NCBI GenBank assembly: GCA_002781265.1
Contig: PETS01000127.1
Location: forward strand, 1 to 19,656
Direction of reading: 5' to 3'
DNA length: 19,656 nucleotides
DNA from: Candidatus Falkowbacteria bacterium CG02_land_8_20_14_3_00_36_14
Lineage (GTDB): Bacteria > Patescibacteriota > Patescibacteriia > Patescibacteriales > UM-FILTER-36-11
This document shows, piece after piece, positions 1 through 6,086 of this stretch (the first letter of the stretch is position 1; the number at the start of each line of letters is the position of its first letter). The position numbers and the translations under genes are program-made. The notes under the pieces are model-generated. The model did no database searches, was not told the origin of the DNA, and saw only the letters and a program-made list of their open reading frames with translations.

Positions 1-1
1 A

Positions 2-88
2 AACAACCGTCCAAGAAAAAAATTAAATTATTTAACTCCCAATGAAGTAATTGCTGAATATATTGAAAGTGGTGCAGTTAAACCTTGA
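2..88 (+). CDS. IS30-like transposase, C-terminal end (partial)
   Basis: An open frame enters from the left edge and stops with TGA at 86-88. Its 28 residues include NNRPRKKLNYLTPNEVIAEY, which resembles the C-terminal end of IS30-family DDE transposases, where an 'NNRPRK-LGY-TP-E' stretch follows the last catalytic helix. Only this tail is visible. Catalytic residues, the left end and the inverted repeats lie outside the window, so it cannot be said whether the element is intact. No clear right inverted repeat was found between 89 and 195. The call rests on the short motif alone; another integrase-core (rve) transposase is possible. Confidence 0.6.
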   Translation, partial: NNRPRKKLNYLTPNEVIAEYIESGAVKP

Positions 89-96
89 ATTTACCT

Positions 97-125
97 TTGA
101 CAAAAATATAATAAATTGCTAATTT
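97..125 (+). promoter_or_regulatory. Sigma70-like promoter for the two-CW gene
   Basis: TTGACA (97-102) is followed after 17 bases by TAATTT (120-125), preceded by GC, giving a G-C-TAA core. The same arrangement occurs at 470, 2145 and 2474. A TATAAT at 107-112 is too close to this -35 to pair with it. The downstream leader contains ATAGACGATTTTTG at 137-150, nearly repeated in the guaA leader. Confidence 0.5.
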
Positions 126-195
126 TATAGCGATATATAGACGATTTTTGGCAAATTAAATTATATTAATTGTTTTTTGAATAAGGAGAAAATCT

Positions 196-426
196 ATGAA
201 CTGTTGGGAATTTATAAAATGCGGTCGCGAAGAAGGCGGAAATATAGTAAATGAATTTGGTGTATGTCCCGCTTATCCAAACGGCGGGACAAAATGTGCC
301 GAAGTAGCTGGCACTTTATGCCAAGAAAAGGTAGAAGGTGCCTTTACCAAGATAAAAGATTGTAGAAAATGCCTCTTTTTTAAAAGTGAATATTACGGAG
401 GAAGTAGAGGTGCTATAATAAAATAG
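196..426 (+). CDS. Two-CW domain small cysteine-rich protein
   Basis: This is a 76-residue cytoplasmic-looking protein with seven cysteines: C3, C9, C24, C34, C42, C56 and C59. It opens with NCWEFIKCGRE, followed by GVCPA, then C-x-E-V-A-G-T-L-C, then a C-R-K-C pair near the end. This is the layout of the small 'two-CW domain' family found in anaerobes and sediment bacteria, whose biochemical role I do not know. The cysteine pattern suggests metal or Fe-S binding, which is inference. AAGGAG at 183-188 sits 7 bases before the ATG and fixes the start. The gene has its own promoter and a strong terminator at 443-471, so it is a single-gene unit. Confidence 0.8.
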   Translation: MNCWEFIKCGREEGGNIVNEFGVCPAYPNGGTKCAEVAGTLCQEKVEGAFTKIKDCRKCLFFKSEYYGGSRGAIIK

Positions 427-442
427 AAATAAATTTTTTCAT

Positions 443-471
443 AACCTATCTTTTTTAGATAGGTTTTTTTT
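443..471 (+). terminator. Intrinsic terminator after the two-CW gene
   Basis: AACCTATCT (443-451) pairs perfectly with AGATAGGTT (457-465) across a 5-base loop, followed by T's to 471. The last T's are also the first bases of the TTGACA of the next promoter. Confidence 0.9.
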
Positions 472-497
472 GACAAAATCGGCGTATGTGTTAATTT
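470..497 (+). promoter_or_regulatory. Promoter for guaA
   Basis: TTGACA (470-475) overlaps the preceding terminator's T-run. TAATTT (492-497), inside GTTAATTT, lies 16 bases downstream. An exact TATAAT at 501-506 is 25 bases from the -35, too far for a standard pair, but it could serve as an alternative -10 with a different upstream region. Which -10 is used cannot be decided by eye. Confidence 0.55.
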
Positions 498-526
498 GAA
501 TATAATCAAGAAAAAAATAGACGATC

Positions 527-556
527 TTTGAAATCTTATATTTTGAAATCTTATAT
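527..556 (+). repeat. Perfect 15-bp tandem duplication in guaA leader
   Basis: TTTGAAATCTTATAT occurs at 527-541 and again, without gap or mismatch, at 542-556, directly before the AAGGAG ribosome-binding site (557-562). The duplication creates an upstream in-frame TTG (528) that can look like a start codon for guaA but has no ribosome-binding site. Confidence 0.9.
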
Positions 557-569
557 AAGGAGAAAGAAG

Positions 570-2105
570 ATGATTTTAATTGTTGATTTTGGTAGCCAGT
601 ATATTCAGTTTATTGCCCGTCGTATTCGCGAAAGCAAAGTTTATTGTGAAGTTTATCCATTCCACAAAATTACCGAACAACTTATTGAAGAATTTTCGCC
701 CCGGGGTATAATTTTATCAGGCGGACCCGCTTCAGTTAACGATGAAAATGCTCCTAAAATACCAGATTGGATATTTAATCTAAGAGTGCCGATTTTAGGC
801 ATATGTTATGGTTTTCAGTATATGGCGCATTTTTTTGGCGGCATAGTTAAAAAGTCAGATAATAGAGAGTATGGCAAAGCACATCTAATTAATATTGAAG
901 ATTGTATTTTACTTAATGGTGCGTGTGATTTTGGCTGTAATCAAATTTGGATGAGCCATGGCGACGTGATGACTTTGTGTCCAAAAGATTTTAAAATTGC
1001 GGGGTGGAGTAACCGTCATCCGGCGGTAATTATTAATGAAAAAAGGAAATTATATGCATTACAATTTCATCCAGAAGTAGCCCATACCCAGGATGGAGTA
1101 AAAATTTTAAATAATTTTATTTATAAGATATGTGGATGTTTAAGCGATTGGACTATGAGATCATTTCAGGATGATGCTATCGCAAAAATTCAAAATCAAG
1201 TTGGAGATGGCTCGGTTATATCAGCGATATCAGGTGGAGTGGATTCTTCTGTTTCATCTACATTAATACATAAGGCGATTGGCAACCAGATTACTTGTGT
1301 TTTTGTGGATAATGGTTTAACGAGATTGGGTGAAGTAGAACAGGTCGAAAAATCGTTACGCAGTTTGGGTATGAAATTGATTATTAAAGACGCTTCTGAT
1401 TTATTTTTAAAAAGATTAAAAGGCGTAGTAGATCCGGAGAAAAAAAGAAAAGTAATCGGTGTGACATTTATTGAAGTATTTAAAACCGTAGCTGATGGAA
1501 TTGGAGGCGCTAAATTTCTTGGACAGGGGACACTTTATCCAGATGTGATAGAATCTGTTACTGTATTTGGTGGAGGAACTGCTCCTATAAAATCTCATCA
1601 TAATGTTGGCGGTCTGCCAGCACATATGGACATGGAATTAGTTGAGCCCTTAAGAATGCTTTTTAAAGATGAAGTTAGAATTTTAGGCAAAGAATTGGGG
1701 ATACCTGATGATATCTTGGGACGTTGGCCTTTTCCTGGTCCGGGGTTGGCTATTCGGATTTTTTCACAGGAAGTTACGCCTTATAAACTAGAACTTTGCC
1801 GTAAAGCTGATGCTATTTTTACTCAAGAAGTCCGTAAAGCCGGATTATATAATAAGATTTGGCAAGGATTTGCAGGCATTCCGCCCGGAAGAACAGTTGG
1901 AGTTATGGGGGACGAAAGGACTTATGATTATACATTTGCTTTACGGGCTGTAATTTCTACGGACGGTATGACGGCTGATGCCTTTGAATTCCCGCAAGGT
2001 TTTATAAATTCAGTTGTTACAAAGATAATAAACGAAGTTCCAGGGTTAAATCGTGGTTACTATGATTATACATCAAAACCACCTGGAACTATTGAATGGG
2101 AATAA
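570..2105 (+). CDS. guaA: GMP synthase (glutamine-hydrolysing)
   Basis: GuaA makes GMP from XMP, glutamine and ATP in the last step of guanine nucleotide synthesis. The 511-residue product has the usual two parts. The N-terminal class I glutamine amidotransferase begins DFGSQY and has catalytic Cys79 in GICYG, with His167 and Glu169 in HPEVAHT. The ATP pyrophosphatase domain has the P-loop SGGVDSS at 221-227. The C-terminal dimerisation domain ends SKPPGTIEWE, typical of the family. I chose ATG 570 because AAGGAG at 557-562 lies 7 bases upstream; an in-frame TTG at 528 would add 14 residues from a tandem repeat and lacks a ribosome-binding site. It is monocistronic, with its own promoter and terminator. 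All catalytic motifs are present. Confidence 0.97.
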   Translation: MILIVDFGSQYIQFIARRIRESKVYCEVYPFHKITEQLIEEFSPRGIILSGGPASVNDENAPKIPDWIFNLRVPILGICYGFQYMAHFFGGIVKKSDNREYGKAHLINIEDCILLNGACDFGCNQIWMSHGDVMTLCPKDFKIAGWSNRHPAVIINEKRKLYALQFHPEVAHTQDGVKILNNFIYKICGCLSDWTMRSFQDDAIAKIQNQVGDGSVISAISGGVDSSVSSTLIHKAIGNQITCVFVDNGLTRLGEVEQVEKSLRSLGMKLIIKDASDLFLKRLKGVVDPEKKRKVIGVTFIEVFKTVADGIGGAKFLGQGTLYPDVIESVTVFGGGTAPIKSHHNVGGLPAHMDMELVEPLRMLFKDEVRILGKELGIPDDILGRWPFPGPGLAIRIFSQEVTPYKLELCRKADAIFTQEVRKAGLYNKIWQGFAGIPPGRTVGVMGDERTYDYTFALRAVISTDGMTADAFEFPQGFINSVVTKIINEVPGLNRGYYDYTSKPPGTIEWE

Positions 2106-2116
2106 TATTTATATCT

Positions 2117-2146
2117 ATGCGGGCAAACAAAAGCCCGCATTTTTTT
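2117..2146 (+). terminator. Intrinsic terminator after guaA
   Basis: ATGCGGGC (2117-2124) pairs perfectly with GCCCGCAT (2133-2140) across 8 bases, followed by T's to 2146 that run into the next TTGACA. Confidence 0.92.
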
Positions 2147-2173
2147 GACAAAATAAGGTTTTTTGGTTAAATT
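2145..2173 (+). promoter_or_regulatory. Promoter for the 60-aa gene
   Basis: TTGACA (2145-2150), 17-base spacer, TAAATT (2168-2173) inside GTTAAATT. An exact TATAAT at 2178-2183 lies 27 bases from the -35, too far for a standard pair. As at 470, the -35 overlaps the preceding terminator's T-run. Confidence 0.5.
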
Positions 2174-2234
2174 TAATTATAATTAGGTTAGTAAATATTT
2201 ATTAGATCTTTTTAAATAAATAGGAGAAATTAGC

Positions 2235-2417
2235 ATGAAAAAAAAGACGGAAGAAGAAATTCTTAATGAATTTAAAAAAGAAGTCAAAGAATATAAAATA
2301 AAAACTAAAGGAATGACCAAGGCAGAAAAATCTCGCAAGTTTTTTAGAATAAGTGAAGATACTATGAAAGAAATGCAGGCACAGTCAAGATTTTGTTTTA
2401 GAGGTCTTTTGCCATAG
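2235..2417 (+). CDS. Small charged hypothetical protein
   Basis: I do not recognise this 60-residue protein. It is very rich in Lys and Glu in its first 50 residues, with a predicted helical, soluble character, and ends in a short less charged tail (FCFRGLLP). It has no signal peptide or membrane segment. The case for a real gene is its unit structure: AGGAG at 2222-2226 eight bases before the ATG, its own promoter, and its own strong terminator at 2443-2475. It could be a small regulator or nucleic-acid binder because of the charge, but nothing in the sequence establishes this. Confidence 0.65.
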   Translation: MKKKTEEEILNEFKKEVKEYKIKTKGMTKAEKSRKFFRISEDTMKEMQAQSRFCFRGLLP

Positions 2418-2442
2418 TCGTAATATTTTAAGAAATTTTTAT

Positions 2443-2475
2443 AATCCCGTAGTTTTTTTACGGGATTTTTCTTTT
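2443..2475 (+). terminator. Intrinsic terminator after the 60-aa gene
   Basis: AATCCCGTA (2443-2451) pairs perfectly with TACGGGATT (2459-2467) across a 7-base loop, followed by a T-rich run to 2475 that merges with the next TTGACA. Confidence 0.92.
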
Positions 2476-2503
2476 GACAAAATGTATTATTTTAAGCTAA
2501 AAT
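2474..2503 (+). promoter_or_regulatory. Promoter for ileS operon
   Basis: TTGACA (2474-2479), 18-base spacer, TAAAAT (2498-2503) inside GCTAAAAT. An overlapping exact TATAAT at 2503-2508 would give a 23-base spacer. Transcription would start near 2510-2515, just before the leader hairpin. Confidence 0.6.
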
Positions 2504-2515
2504 ATAATAAAGATT

Positions 2516-2540
2516 GAGGATTTTAAGTTCTTAAATCCTC
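2516..2540 (+). promoter_or_regulatory. 5' leader hairpin upstream of ileS
   Basis: GAGGATTTTAAG (2516-2527) pairs with CTTAAATCCTC (2530-2540) with one bulged base and a 2-base loop. It would lie at or very near the 5' end of the mRNA, 33 bases before the ileS ATG. No T-box specifier or antiterminator architecture is visible, and there is no T-run after the stem, so it is more likely a 5' stabilising structure than an attenuator. The role is inference. Confidence 0.5.
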
Positions 2541-2573
2541 CAAACCTTCTTAACTAATAGGGCGAAAATTTTT

Positions 2574-5500
2574 ATGCAAAAAAAAGAACAAAAAATAAAA
2601 CAAACAAACCCTTTTTCCGAAATGGAAGAGGAGGTTTTGGATTTTTGGGATAAGGGAAAGATATTTGAAAAGAGTGTAAATAGACCTCACCCCAACCCTC
2701 TCCTTAGTAAGGAGAGGGGGAATAAAAAAACCTTTCTTACCCCTGCCTATCCAGCAGGCAGGCCCCTTACCATGGGGGCAGAAAAGAATAGGAAGGATTA
2801 TGTTTTTTATGACGGCCCACCGTTTGCCACCGGGCTTCCCCATTACGGCCATATCGTGGCCAGTTTAATGAAAGACGTGGTGCCTAGATATTGGACAATG
2901 AACGGCTATCGGGTAGAAAGAAAATGGGGCTGGGACTGCCATGGCTTGCCGATTGAAAATATCGTGGAAAAAGAAATGGGATCCAAAAGTAAAAAAGATA
3001 TTGAAGCAGCCGGCATAGACAAATTTAACGAAATTTGCCGGACAAAAGTTTTAAGCTATGTGGAGGATTGGAAAAAAATAATCAAAAGATTAGGGCGCTG
3101 GGCGGATATGGAAAATGCCTATAAGACCATGGATCTTTCCTATATGGAATCGGTTTGGTGGGTGTTTAAAGAATTGTATGATAAGGGTTTGATTTATGAG
3201 GGCTACCGCTCTATGCATATCTGTCCGCGCTGTGAAACCACTTTATCCCAGCAGGAAGTGGCGGAGGGATACAAAGATATTAAGGATTTGTCGGCAGTGG
3301 TGAAGTTTGAACTTCTAAGTCCCATTGGCAAGGGGCCTGCCTGCCGGACAAGGGGTATGGGTGATTTTGACGTCATTCTGAACGAAGCGGAGCGTAATGA
3401 AGAATCTCGTGGGGAAAAGACGGGATCCTTCGCTGGCGCTCAGGATGACAGTAGTAAAGTTTATATCCTCGCTTGGACGACTACGCCATGGACTTTAATT
3501 GGCAATGTGGCTTTGGCGGTGGGGGAGGATATTGATTATGTGAAAATTAAATATAATAACTTGCGAATAGGACTAGAATCTGTAAGAAGTGGAAAAGGAG
3601 AAGAAATAAAACGTTCAGTTATAACTCCAGGCGTGTATATATTAGCTAAAGATATTGTTTGGAAAAATTTGAATTCAAATGGACTAATAAAAGATCTAAT
3701 AAGTTTAGTTACTTATAAAATGGATCTTGAAAGAGATTTAGTTAATTCTTTTAGGGAAGTTAGAAAAAAATATGGCAACATAGAAGGAGCTCAAAGAGAC
3801 AATAGAGCAAGAAATTATTTTTTTAAAAAATATGGAAAACAATATGGATTTGAAGTAATTAAGGGTAAAGATTTAATCGGCAAAAAATATAAACCGCTTT
3901 TTGATTATTATATATCTAAAAGAAGTTCGACCTCCAAGAGGGAGGTCGAACTTCCAAATCAAAATAACGGCTGGAAAATATATGGAGCGGATTTTGTGAC
4001 AACGGACGAAGGCACGGGCGTTGTCCATATCGCGCCGGCATTCGGCGAGGATGATATGAATTTAGCAAAAGAATATAATTTGCCTTTTATCCAGCATGTG
4101 GGCATGGACGGAGTAATTAAAGAAGAAGCAAAGGATTTTTCCGGCATGCACGTTAAACCAATAGAAGACCACATGAAAACAGATATTGAAATTATAAAAT
4201 ATTTAGCGCATCATAATTTATTATTTTCCAAAGAAAAATACGAACATAGCTATCCGCATTGCTGGCGGTGTGAAACTCCGTTGATTAATTACGCGACTTC
4301 TTCTTGGTTTGTTAGTATTTTAAAAATTAAAGATAAGATGCTTAAAACCGCAAAAACCATAAACTGGTCACCAGCTCATATTAAAGAGGGCCGTTTTGGC
4401 AAATGGCTGAAAGGCGCGCGTGATTGGTCAATTAGCCGGCAGAGGTTTTGGGCAAGCGTTATTCCAATTTGGAGATGCGATACTGAGTTAAAAGTTGAAA
4501 GTCAAAAGTTGAAAGTCAGTTGTAGGAATATTAAGGTTTTTGGGTCTATTAAAGAGTTAGAGGATGTCAGCGGTAAAAAGGTAGAAGATTTGCATAAGCA
4601 TGCGGTAGATAAAATTACTTTTTTTTGCGAGAAGTGCGGCGGTACGATGAAACGGGTGCCGGATGTACTTGACTGTTGGTTTGAATCCGGTTCCATGCCT
4701 TACGCGCAGATGCATTATCCTTTTGAAAATAAGGAAAAGTTTGAAAATAATTTTCCAGCCGAGTTTATTGCCGAGGGCTCGGACCAGACGCGAGCGTGGT
4801 TTTATTATCTACATGCCATCGCTAACGGCATAAAAAAGACGCACGCTTTTAAAAATGTGATTGTTAATGGCATAGTGCTGGCCGAAGATGGCAAGAAGAT
4901 GGCGAAAAGATTAAATAATTATCCCGACCCCAGTTTTATTTTTAACCAATACGGCGCGGACGCTCTGCGCTATTATCTTTTAACTTCGCCGGTGATGCTG
5001 GCTGATAATTTGTGTTTTTCCGAAGGCGGCGTTAAAGACGCTTTGAGAAAGGTTAATATGATCCTTTGGAATGTTTATAAGTTTTATGAGCTTTTTGCCA
5101 AATTTCCCGTGTCATTACGAGGAGCAATAGCGACAAAGCAATTTCAGTTAGAGCAGCTTACCGAGATAGCCGCGCTCCCTTCGGTCGCTCGCAATGACAA
5201 TGTATTGGATAAATGGATTTTATCCAGATTGAATCAGTTGATTGGCGAGGTGATGGAGAATATGAAAAAATATAACCTACCCAAAGCTACCCGGCCGATT
5301 GGAGAGTTTGTTAATGATTTATCAACTTGGTATATCCGCCGTTCGCGAGACAGATTTAAAGGAGATGATAAAAAAGACAAAGAAGCGGCTTTACAAACCA
5401 CCGGCTATGTTTTATTGCAATTAGCCAAAGTGATGGCGCCATTTATGCCGTTTATGGCCGAGCAAGTTTGGCAGAAAGTATCGGGGAATAATTTTAAAGA

Positions 5501-6080
5501 TGATAATCAGAGCGTGCATTTGGAAGGATGGCCGTCCTACGCTGAAGCTCCGAATGGCAAGCCGGAAACACAAAACATAATTAAAGAGATGGAGATGGTA
5601 AGGAAAATTGTGGAATTAGGGTTGGCTAAAAGGGACGAAGCCGGGATTAAAGTCAAGCAGCCGTTACAACAATTAAAAATTAATAATTTACAATTAACAA
5701 TTAGAGAGGAACATGAAAAATTAATAAAAGATGAATTAAACATTAAGAAGATAATTATTAAAAAAGGTAAAGGAGAATTGTCTGCTGAAATATCTTCTGA
5801 GATAACCCTAGAGTTGAAAATGGAAGGAATGGCCAGGGAAATAGTTCGTTTTATAAATACTTTGCGCAAAAATGCCGGCATGACCATTCAGGACAGAATG
5901 ATAGTTTACTGGCAAAGCGATAATAAAGAAATTAGAGAAGTGTTTAAAAAATACGGAAAAGAAATAATTAAAGAAACTTTAAGCCGTGAATTGGTTGAGG
6001 GATTGGGCGATGAAGTTCAAGATAAAAAAGAAGTTAAGATTGACGGCCTGGATATAATTTTAGGAATTAAAAAATTATAA
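2574..6080 (+). CDS. ileS: Isoleucyl-tRNA synthetase with multiple repeat-derived inserts
   Basis: Class I synthetase charging tRNA-Ile. In order: HIGH-type motif HYGH at residues 90-93 followed by GWDCHGLP; zinc-type cysteine pairs (ICPRCE, HCWRCE, FCEKCG); the CP1 editing domain with WTTTPWT and GTGVVHIAPAFGEDD; the KMSKS-type loop, here KMAKR at 775-779; a C-terminal anticodon-binding region. The architecture fits the large eukaryotic-like IleRS, but 1168 residues is long for the roughly 1050 I would expect. Much of the excess corresponds to repeat elements translated in frame (2685-2772, 3321-3450, 3922-3954, 4490-4517, 5110-5199). The segment around 3541-3900 is also unusually long and AT-rich. 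The ATG at 2574 has no clear ribosome-binding site. Only 6 bases separate its stop from the next gene, implying an operon. No frame is broken. Confidence 0.95.
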   Translation: MQKKEQKIKQTNPFSEMEEEVLDFWDKGKIFEKSVNRPHPNPLLSKERGNKKTFLTPAYPAGRPLTMGAEKNRKDYVFYDGPPFATGLPHYGHIVASLMKDVVPRYWTMNGYRVERKWGWDCHGLPIENIVEKEMGSKSKKDIEAAGIDKFNEICRTKVLSYVEDWKKIIKRLGRWADMENAYKTMDLSYMESVWWVFKELYDKGLIYEGYRSMHICPRCETTLSQQEVAEGYKDIKDLSAVVKFELLSPIGKGPACRTRGMGDFDVILNEAERNEESRGEKTGSFAGAQDDSSKVYILAWTTTPWTLIGNVALAVGEDIDYVKIKYNNLRIGLESVRSGKGEEIKRSVITPGVYILAKDIVWKNLNSNGLIKDLISLVTYKMDLERDLVNSFREVRKKYGNIEGAQRDNRARNYFFKKYGKQYGFEVIKGKDLIGKKYKPLFDYYISKRSSTSKREVELPNQNNGWKIYGADFVTTDEGTGVVHIAPAFGEDDMNLAKEYNLPFIQHVGMDGVIKEEAKDFSGMHVKPIEDHMKTDIEIIKYLAHHNLLFSKEKYEHSYPHCWRCETPLINYATSSWFVSILKIKDKMLKTAKTINWSPAHIKEGRFGKWLKGARDWSISRQRFWASVIPIWRCDTELKVESQKLKVSCRNIKVFGSIKELEDVSGKKVEDLHKHAVDKITFFCEKCGGTMKRVPDVLDCWFESGSMPYAQMHYPFENKEKFENNFPAEFIAEGSDQTRAWFYYLHAIANGIKKTHAFKNVIVNGIVLAEDGKKMAKRLNNYPDPSFIFNQYGADALRYYLLTSPVMLADNLCFSEGGVKDALRKVNMILWNVYKFYELFAKFPVSLRGAIATKQFQLEQLTEIAALPSVARNDNVLDKWILSRLNQLIGEVMENMKKYNLPKATRPIGEFVNDLSTWYIRRSRDRFKGDDKKDKEAALQTTGYVLLQLAKVMAPFMPFMAEQVWQKVSGNNFKDDNQSVHLEGWPSYAEAPNGKPETQNIIKEMEMVRKIVELGLAKRDEAGIKVKQPLQQLKINNLQLTIREEHEKLIKDELNIKKIIIKKGKGELSAEISSEITLELKMEGMAREIVRFINTLRKNAGMTIQDRMIVYWQSDNKEIREVFKKYGKEIIKETLSRELVEGLGDEVQDKKEVKIDGLDIILGIKKL
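2685..2720 (+). repeat. CCCTCTCC palindromic element inside ileS
   Basis: CCCTCTCCTTA (2696-2706) and TAAGGAGAGGG (2708-2718) form an 11-bp stem with a 1-base loop, preceded by CCTCACCCCAA. The same element occurs in the next gene at 6371-6402. It is translated as RPHPNPLLSKERG, a peptide typical of this repeat, between a normal IleRS N-terminus and the DYVFYDGPPFATG motif. Confidence 0.85.
2742..2772 (-). repeat. CCTGCC...GGCAGG element inside ileS, copy 1
   Basis: CCTGCCT (2742-2748) and AGGCAGG (2756-2762) form an inverted repeat. Reading the - strand, 2772-2748 matches the + strand 3326-3350 at 22 of 25 positions, so the same element occurs twice in this gene in opposite orientations. 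On the + strand it contributes residues around PAYPAGRPLTMG. Confidence 0.75.
3321..3360 (+). repeat. CCTGCCTGCC element inside ileS, copy 2
   Basis: 3326-3350 matches the reverse complement of 2748-2772 with 3 differences in 25. It is flanked by CCCAT (3321-3325) and the loosely complementary TATGG (3356-3360). It is translated as PIGKGPACRTRGMG within the editing-domain region, immediately before another repeat at 3372. Confidence 0.75.
3372..3450 (+). repeat. GTCATTCTGAACGAAG-type inverted-repeat element inside ileS
   Basis: The stretch starts GTCATTCTGAACGAAGCGGA and ends GATCCTTCGCTGGCGCTCAG followed by GATGACA; the ends are imperfect inverted repeats. This resembles an intergenic repeat seen widely in bacterial genomes, quoted from memory. 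It is read through in frame as a charged peptide (VILNEAERNEESR...SFAGAQDD) just before the WTTTPWT motif of the editing domain. Confidence 0.8.
3922..3954 (+). repeat. Perfect 14-bp hairpin inside ileS
   Basis: GAAGTTCGACCTCC (3922-3935) is exactly complementary to GGAGGTCGAACTTC (3941-3954), with a 5-base loop. It encodes RSSTSKREVELP between the 'PLFDYY' strand and 'GWKIYGADFV', which lie closer together in ordinary IleRS. Confidence 0.9.
4490..4517 (+). repeat. Perfect 14-bp tandem repeat inside ileS
   Basis: AAAAGTTGAAAGTC occurs at 4490-4503 and directly again at 4504-4517. It encodes LKVESQKLKVS, in an insertion between the PIWRC stretch and the CxxC of the following zinc-like knuckle. 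Confidence 0.85.
5110..5199 (-). repeat. TGTCATTGCGAG inverted-repeat element inside ileS
   Basis: The + strand starts TGTCATTACGAG (5110-5121) and ends CTCGCAATGACA (5188-5199), a 12-bp terminal inverted repeat with one mismatch. The 90-bp element adds exactly 30 codons. Its reverse complement matches the intergenic repeat at 14835-14983 over both ends (GCGAGCGACCGA + AGGGAGCGCGGC, and GCTCCTCG-AATGACA). Confidence 0.88.
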
Positions 6081-6086
6081 AAAAAT

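Noticed and set aside
528..572. TTG at 528 as guaA start
   Set aside because: The 14 extra codons come from a 15-bp tandem repeat; ATG 570 has AAGGAG at the right distance.
2504..2573. T-box riboswitch before ileS
   Set aside because: The leader is only about 60 bases, with one hairpin and no T-box consensus or terminator/antiterminator pair.
2550..2852. Open frame on the - strand over the start of ileS
   Set aside because: It is antisense to conserved IleRS sequence and its peptide consists largely of reverse-strand readings of the palindromic repeats.
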